Shown here: piece after piece, positions 59,022 through 64,000 of the stretch | How the letters are laid out: each line of letters begins with the position of its first letter | Position numbering within the stretch: the stretch's first letter is position 1 | From: JAGWRI01 sp963728785 | Lineage (GTDB): Bacteria; Gemmatimonadota; Gemmatimonadetes; Gemmatimonadales; Gemmatimonadaceae | Direction of reading: 5' to 3' | Length of the DNA: 64,000 nt | NCBI GenBank assembly: GCA_963728785.1 | Contig: CAVSKV010000002.1 | Location: forward strand, 620,001 to 684,000 | The notes under the pieces: generated by a model | What the model saw: only the letters and a program-made list of their open reading frames with translations | Databases searched by the model: none | Told to the model about the DNA's origin: nothing | Position numbers and translations under genes: made by a program

Positions 59022-60965
59022 CTACCGCGCCTTCCAGGTGTTGTTCGTGCGGTCGACGTCGATCAGCCGCTGGTCCGGGTCAAGCTCGATCCTGACCAGC
59101 GTCTTGCCCACGAACGCGTACTGCCGGATGAACACGACGCTGTTCATGTACCACGACTCCACCGGATAGTCGATGTCCTCAGCGGTACCGTCGGAGAAAG
59201 TGAACCGTGCGATGATCGGCAGCACGCCCCTGGCCAGATTGCCGTAGGCGACTGCAACCCGCTCGGTGTCGCCCACCGTGCGCGTGGCCACCGTGTCGAT
59301 GGTCTGATCGAACTGGTCGTTGGTCTCGAAGAACTCGCGCCAGAACCAGTCGAGACGGCGGCCGCTGGCGTCTTCCATAGTGCGGAAGAAGTCGCTGGGC
59401 GTGGGATGCTTGTACGCCCATCGCTTGATGTACTCACGGAACCCGTCATCGAACGCGCTGTCCCCCAGCACCTCGCTTCGCAACAGGTGCAGCGCCATCG
59501 ATGTCTTGGTGTACTGGTTCTCGCCGAGCAGTTCGGGATTGATCCGGTCCGGGCCGACGTCGATGGGTTGGTCGTACCCGGCCTTCATGTACCCTTCGAC
59601 CTGCTGCCGCTCCTCGGCTTCACGCCGCGCTTCGTCGCCTTGCTGCGGATACCGCCGGGCCTCGGAAAAGGTATTGATGAAGGTGTTGAGCCCCTCGTCC
59701 ATCCAGAAGTGCATCCGCTCGTTCGATCCGACGATCATCGGGAACCAGTTGTGCCCGATCTCGTGGGTGATGACGTTGTACAAATCGTAGACGTCGCGGC
59801 TCCGCGCCTCCATGGCAAGCATCGGGTACTCCATCCCGCTGATCGGCCCCTCGGCCACGGTGATCTGCGGGTACGGATACTGGAACCAGCGCGTGGAGTA
59901 CTCCATGATCGACATGCGCGCCTGATCGGCCGCATCGGACCACGGATTCACAGCCGAAGGCCGATAGTACGACTGCGCGAGCACGCCATTCCAGCTCGAC
60001 GCGTCCCAGATGTATTCGGGCGATGTAGCCCAGGCCACGTCGCGCACGTTCCTGGCCGCGAACGTCCAGGTGAGCGTACCCGTCTGCCTGGGGCGCGCCG
60101 CCCCGCTTTCCAACTCGGCCTGGGTCGCGATATGCACTGTGGTGTCGGACCTCGCGGCCCTCGCGAGGCGTGCGATCTCCGCAGAGGTCAGCACCTCGGG
60201 GGCGTTCTGCAACATGCCGGTGGCGGCCACGATGTAGCCCGCCGGCACGGTCACCGAGAGCGAGAAGTCGCCGTACTCACAGTAGAATTCGCCCTGACCA
60301 AGATAGGGCTCGATGTTCCAGCCCTTCACGTCGTCGTACACGACCATGCGCGGATACCACTGCCCGAACTCGAACAGCGAGCCGTCGTAGCCCATACGGT
60401 CGGCGCCGTGTTCCGGGATCGCGAAGTGCCAGGCGATCTCCAACGTGGTGCTCTTGCCCGGCGCGAGGGGTTCGGCGAGATCCGCCCGCATCACCGTGGC
60501 GGCGACGCGCGTCGTGAGCGGCACGTTCTTCTTGCCGGGAATGACCTGCTCGAATCTGTCCACGACGTCACCGCCCCGGAAGCCACGCGCTCCGAAACGC
60601 GTGGTCGCCCCGTAGACATAGGAGTTCAGCGAACCATCCTTGAAGGCATTCTGCTCCACCTGAACCCACACGTAATCCAGGGCGACCGGCGAGTTGTTGG
60701 TGTACTTGATCCGCTCCGTGCCGCTCAGCACGCGGGTCGCAGTATCGAGCGTCGCGTGGATGTCGTAGTCGGCCCGATTCTGCCAGTAGCCCGGGCCGGG
60801 TGCGCCGGAGCCGAGGCGGAACGCGTTCGGGGTCGGCACTGTGAGGGGTGCGAAGATCGACGTGTCGCCGACGCCAATCGTGTCGAAGCGCTGCTGGGCC
60901 GCTGCCGGCGCGGCCATGGCGGCCAGCGCCCCGACGCCAATCAGGGATCTGAAAGAGGTGCGCAC
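59022..60965 (-). CDS. M1-family zinc aminopeptidase-like protein, exported
   Basis: A 647-residue peptidase with signal peptide (cut near APAAAQQ). Zinc ligands are His401, His405 and Glu424 in THEIGHNWFP and WMDEGLNTF, and the aminopeptidase-like GMEYP (about 377-381) stands where GxMEN occurs in classical M1 enzymes. The start is GTG at 60965 because it begins the signal peptide; the upstream TTG at 61007 would add 14 residues. Substrates are probably peptides in the periplasm. Confidence 0.9.
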   Translation of the reverse strand: MRTSFRSLIGVGALAAMAAPAAAQQRFDTIGVGDTSIFAPLTVPTPNAFRLGSGAPGPGYWQNRADYDIHATLDTATRVLSGTERIKYTNNSPVALDYVWVQVEQNAFKDGSLNSYVYGATTRFGARGFRGGDVVDRFEQVIPGKKNVPLTTRVAATVMRADLAEPLAPGKSTTLEIAWHFAIPEHGADRMGYDGSLFEFGQWYPRMVVYDDVKGWNIEPYLGQGEFYCEYGDFSLSVTVPAGYIVAATGMLQNAPEVLTSAEIARLARAARSDTTVHIATQAELESGAARPRQTGTLTWTFAARNVRDVAWATSPEYIWDASSWNGVLAQSYYRPSAVNPWSDAADQARMSIMEYSTRWFQYPYPQITVAEGPISGMEYPMLAMEARSRDVYDLYNVITHEIGHNWFPMIVGSNERMHFWMDEGLNTFINTFSEARRYPQQGDEARREAEERQQVEGYMKAGYDQPIDVGPDRINPELLGENQYTKTSMALHLLRSEVLGDSAFDDGFREYIKRWAYKHPTPSDFFRTMEDASGRRLDWFWREFFETNDQFDQTIDTVATRTVGDTERVAVAYGNLARGVLPIIARFTFSDGTAEDIDYPVESWYMNSVVFIRQYAFVGKTLVRIELDPDQRLIDVDRTNNTWKAR

Positions 60966-61106
60966 AGAAATCGTTACCAATGAAAGAAAGAGGAAGAGCC
61001 AAAGCAACTACTGAGCATACACGCACGGAGCCGTCGAGTGCCACGACATCGCTGGCGCGGGTTGCGTTCCCCGCTCGCGGCGCCGCCCGGGCCTGCCCTT
61101 CCCGAC

Positions 61107-63107
61107 TCAGGCATCCGGCGCCCGGCGGCCAGCCATTTCGTCCGCCGGGACATCCGGCCCGCGGCGCCGATACCAGTAGGCGATCCCCAGCAGGAACGCA
61201 CTCGCCACAAGATACGACGCAATCCGCACACTGACCGACCTCACCGAATTCACCGCGCCCAGTGCACGCACCGCCGCGACGATGGCCAGCGCCAGCCCCA
61301 CGTGGCGGAGGGCCCGCATGCCGCGCACCCGTCCCACGCCGACCGCAGCCACTGCCACGCTTGCTTCGAAGCTGACGAGCAACAGCGTGGCGAGCGACGG
61401 GCTCCAGGCCACGGCCAGTTCGTGATGCACCCAGATGAACGCCCATACCCACGGTGCGGCCCGGGCAACCGCCCGCACGACCGCGCCATCGTGCTCGGCT
61501 CGCACCGGGTCACCCGCCCGCGCGGCACGCAGCGCCGCTGCCCAGACGTCGGCCCACGACGCGACCACCACCAATGCCGCCAGCACCACGACCGCCACCA
61601 ATGACTCCCGGGTGCCGAACGGCGTATAAACGAACGGCATCCGGCGCTCGATGAGCGCCCACGTATGGGCACCAGCCACCACGAGGGCGAGCGCAGCCAT
61701 GTGGAGCCACGAGTAGCTCGGCCGTAACCGCAGCGCCGCCGCGAACGCGAGACCCAGTCCAACATCCGCCAACGGATATGCGATCGGCCATTGCCACGGC
61801 GCGAGATTGGCGGCGGCAAACGCGGTCGCCGCACAGGCGAACGCCAGCGCGTCGCGCGACGGTCCGACAGGGCGCCGCCACACGGCGAACGCCAGCACCA
61901 GCGCCGCGACCGCCGCCGCGCCGGCCGGCCACCACGGCGTTTGCGGGCCGGCGTAGGCGGCAGCCGCCTCGAATGCCAACGGGATCATTGCGCCGTCGAT
62001 CCACGACGGTGCAAATTCCACATTCGCGCCTTCGCTCACCAGGCCAGCAGGGGGAGCATCGGCCGAACGGTCGGCCATCAGCAGCCACAGTGCGCCCGTT
62101 GCGCCCAAGGCCACCCCCGTCCACTTCGGGCCCAGCGGCGTAGCCTGCCAGCTCGCCCATCCCGCCGCGGCCGCCGCCATCACGCCCTCAGCGCGCAACC
62201 GCGGCCGGATGAGATCGCGCGACGTCATGGGCAGAATGCCGGCCAGCGCCACTGCGACTGGCAACGCGACGGCAAGCAGCCGTCCCCAGTCCAGCGCTGC
62301 TCCCGGTACAGCGAGCGCCACGGCATACAACACGACGATGGCGACGACGGTGCGCTCGGCGTAGCGCCAGCGGCGCGTGCGGATGCCGGCCGCACCGGCA
62401 ATGGCTGCCGTGGCGCCGTACGCCGCGAGTAGCATCAGGCTTCCCGCGCGCTCGCTGGTCACGAAGGGGGCGATCGCAACGCCCCCGATGCCGATGCACC
62501 AGAGGGCCTGCTCGCGCTCGAGGAGGGCGAACGCGGCAAGCGCCATCGAGGCGACCGCGGCCAAGGCGAGCGCCTGGCTGACCGGTACCAGGTGAAGGCC
62601 GGGGCCCGCAGCCCAGGCGCACACGTGCACCACGGCCAGAGCGAGAGCGAGCAGCGCCGACCCAAACGACCGCTCACGGGCTCGCAGACGAAGCCCCGCG
62701 CCGGCCAGCGAAGCGGCGAGGATGAGCCCGAGCACGACCCGCGTCGTGGGGCCGAGCAGACCGCGGGCCGCCGCCCAGCTCACGAAGGTGCCCACGGCGG
62801 CCAGCGTGGTGAGGGTACCCAACGCGAGCACGCCGTAGCGTCCCACCAGACTCTCGATGTCCGGCTGCGGACCGGCCGCCGCTGCGGCCGCGCGTCGGGT
62901 CGGCGGGGTCGTGACCGGCGCCGGGTCGGGCGGTTTGAGCGCAGTCGCCAACCCGGCGGCGGTCTTGCCGGGGGGAGTCGCTGCCGCGTAGGAAGCGGCA
63001 GTGCCCTCGAGGCGGGCCGAGAGTCTGGCTATTTCGCCGCGAAGCGCGGCGACCGTCGCTTCGAGGTCGCCGACGCGGGCGCGGAGGTCGTCATCGGCCG
63101 CGGCCAC
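61107..63107 (-). CDS. DUF2339 multi-spanning membrane protein
   Basis: A 666-residue protein: a short N-terminal coiled coil (RVGDLEATVAALRGEIARLS), a Pro/Ala linker, then about 20 hydrophobic helices. The segment ESLVGRYGVLALGTLTTLAA begins the DUF2339 domain. Start is GTG at 63107 with AGGTGG just upstream; it overlaps the preceding gene by 17 bases. Function of the family is unknown. Confidence 0.82.
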   Translation of the reverse strand: MAAADDDLRARVGDLEATVAALRGEIARLSARLEGTAASYAAATPPGKTAAGLATALKPPDPAPVTTPPTRRAAAAAAGPQPDIESLVGRYGVLALGTLTTLAAVGTFVSWAAARGLLGPTTRVVLGLILAASLAGAGLRLRARERSFGSALLALALAVVHVCAWAAGPGLHLVPVSQALALAAVASMALAAFALLEREQALWCIGIGGVAIAPFVTSERAGSLMLLAAYGATAAIAGAAGIRTRRWRYAERTVVAIVVLYAVALAVPGAALDWGRLLAVALPVAVALAGILPMTSRDLIRPRLRAEGVMAAAAAGWASWQATPLGPKWTGVALGATGALWLLMADRSADAPPAGLVSEGANVEFAPSWIDGAMIPLAFEAAAAYAGPQTPWWPAGAAAVAALVLAFAVWRRPVGPSRDALAFACAATAFAAANLAPWQWPIAYPLADVGLGLAFAAALRLRPSYSWLHMAALALVVAGAHTWALIERRMPFVYTPFGTRESLVAVVVLAALVVVASWADVWAAALRAARAGDPVRAEHDGAVVRAVARAAPWVWAFIWVHHELAVAWSPSLATLLLVSFEASVAVAAVGVGRVRGMRALRHVGLALAIVAAVRALGAVNSVRSVSVRIASYLVASAFLLGIAYWYRRRGPDVPADEMAGRRAPDA

Positions 63108-63645
63108 GGCCCACCTGGCTGTCGCTCAGCAACTGGCTGAGCCGCTTGCGCTGGTCATCGATCAGGCGCTGAGCGCGCTCGACGGTCTTGCCCGACAGCA
63201 TGGCCAGGGCCTCATTGGCTGCGGCATCGTTGTTCTTGGAGATGTCCGCGAACAGGTATTCCAGGCTCACCGGGCGCTGGCGGTTGCGGGTGCGGTCGTC
63301 TCGCGCCGCGTCGTCGGAGATCTCTCCCGGCTCGCTCGGGTTTGCAGCGAGCGAATCGACCTGCTGGAGGAGCCGCGCGTTGGCGGCGTCGAGACGCGCC
63401 AGAATCCCGCCGAACTTGCCGATCAGGGTATCGGAAATGCCGATTTCCTTGCGGTGTTCGATGAGCGGCGAAATGGGATTGAGCCGCTCGACCGAATCGG
63501 AGGTGACGATGTGCGGCTTCTCCTTCGGGGGGCCTTCGTCCCCCCCACTTCTGCCGCCGCGCCCACCGCCGCCCTGGGCCCGGGCGGATACGGCGGAAGA
63601 GCATAGCAGGGCAACGACGGCGGCGTTGAGCAGGCGAAGCTTCAT
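63091..63645 (-). CDS. Exported protein of unknown function
   Basis: A 184-residue protein with signal peptide (MKLRLLNAAVVALLCSSAVS, cut near ARAQ), a Gly/Arg-rich stretch (GGGGRGGRSGGDEG), then a helical, charged domain (LIGKFGGILARLDAANARLL, QRLIDDQRKRLSQLLSD). It vaguely resembles the Spy-like helical periplasmic proteins but no motif is decisive. ATG at 63645 chosen for the signal. It is coupled to the DUF2339 gene. Confidence 0.65.
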   Translation of the reverse strand: MKLRLLNAAVVALLCSSAVSARAQGGGGRGGRSGGDEGPPKEKPHIVTSDSVERLNPISPLIEHRKEIGISDTLIGKFGGILARLDAANARLLQQVDSLAANPSEPGEISDDAARDDRTRNRQRPVSLEYLFADISKNNDAAANEALAMLSGKTVERAQRLIDDQRKRLSQLLSDSQVGRGRGR

Positions 63646-63780
63646 CGGTCGGTTCCAGTAGAGGTCGGGGCGGCCGGCGGCAGGAGATCGGGCAAGCCTT
63701 GAAGCTAGGGCACGGCGGGAGGTGTTGACAGGCTCGCCGCCAGCCGCACACCAAACCCGGTTCCCGACGACGACGCCAAA

Positions 63781-63818
63781 GCAGGCGCCAATTGGGGTTG
63801 CCCCCAATTGGCGCCTGC
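63781..63818 (-). terminator. Strong intrinsic terminator hairpin
   Basis: A perfect 17-bp inverted repeat: GCAGGCGCCAATTGGGG (63781-63797) / CCCCAATTGGCGCCTGC (63802-63818) with loop TTGC. On the minus strand it is followed by TTTGG. It lies 22 bases after the stop of the partial gene at 63841. Confidence 0.8.
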
Positions 63819-63840
63819 CGGCACCGCTGTCAAGCGGGGG

Positions 63841-64000
63841 CTACGCGCCGGCCTCGGATGCCGCGCGCCGGGGCTCCGCGTCGCTGAAGATCCCCGCGGC
63901 CCCCACCGGTTCGAACCGCGCCTGGAAGAAACGCAGGAACTCGGGCTCGTACGTGAAGGCGAGCCCGGTGACGCGGTCCCGCTTCTCGAACACCGCAATC
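63841..64000 (-). CDS. C-terminal part of an unrecognised protein (5' end beyond window)
   Basis: About 52 codons ending in TAG at 63843-63841. The visible sequence reads IAVFEKRDRVTGLAFTYEPE, then FLRFFQARFEPVGAAGIFSD and a Glu/Arg/Ala-rich end. The frame is open and followed by a terminator, which supports a real gene end. No family recognised. Confidence 0.6.
   Translation of the reverse strand, partial: IAVFEKRDRVTGLAFTYEPEFLRFFQARFEPVGAAGIFSDAEPRRAASEAGA

Noticed and set aside
59001..60983. Open frame of 660 codons on the plus strand opposite the M1 peptidase
   Set aside because: The minus strand encodes the HEIGH zinc protease; the plus frame has no recognisable motif.

Overview
The window is a GC-rich stretch of ordinary bacterial chromosome from a Gram-negative (diderm) organism. 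It encodes a PilQ secretin, a TolC-type channel, a TonB-dependent receptor, an Omp85-like barrel and many lipoproteins with lipoboxes. The gene orders (topA-trmFO-xerC-hslV-hslU, pilMNOPQ beside aroC/aroK) together with many secreted beta-propeller and Ig-like proteins fit Gemmatimonadota. That placement is inference; no rRNA or other marker gene is present to confirm it. No phage, insertion sequence, CRISPR array or tRNA was seen. Neighbouring genes very often overlap by ATGA or GTGA, and these overlaps were used to set several starts.

Layout. 1-4220: the 5' part of a bcp peroxiredoxin gene, a secreted beta-propeller protein, argF, and a lipoprotein fused in frame to an alpha/beta hydrolase. 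4260-14673 (minus): a housekeeping run aroC-aroK-smg-like-topA-methyltransferase-trmFO-xerC-ICMT-like-hslV-hslU. 14747-22289 (minus): the type IV pilus alignment and secretin operon pilMNOPQ, followed by a large Ig-like/propeller lipoprotein. 22592-32059 (minus): PilS-PilR two-component system, a GT-C glycosyltransferase, a GT2 polyprenyl-phosphate-sugar synthase-like enzyme, a TMTC-like GT-C enzyme and three minor pseudopilins, in one nearly unbroken run. 32196-38450: CorC-like protein, ArfB, a TPR membrane protein, a protease/TolB/Omp85-like chimera and a Spy-like protein. 38526-44926 (minus): a molybdoenzyme with its cytochrome b, then a TetR-controlled TolC/EmrA/EmrB efflux set. 45147-51815: HslR, an esterase, CtpA protease, MATE exporter, PnuC plus nicotinamide riboside kinase, and TsaC/Sua5. 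51891-64000: a propeller-phosphoesterase lipoprotein, infA, a TPP riboswitch with a TonB-dependent receptor, an exported unknown protein, an Ig-like lipoprotein, an M1-type peptidase, a DUF2339 membrane protein and a partial gene at the right edge.

How the parts fit. The two pilus clusters lie back to back and supply the alignment complex, the outer-membrane pore, minor pilins and the PilSR regulator. The three sugar-transfer enzymes between PilSR and the minor pilins suggest a dedicated glycosylation route for pilus or surface proteins. The large Ig-like lipoprotein after pilQ is a candidate substrate or surface partner. This is the most interesting hypothesis in the window. The second is the TPP riboswitch, whose ribosome-binding site drives a tiny leader ORF that overlaps the start of the receptor gene.
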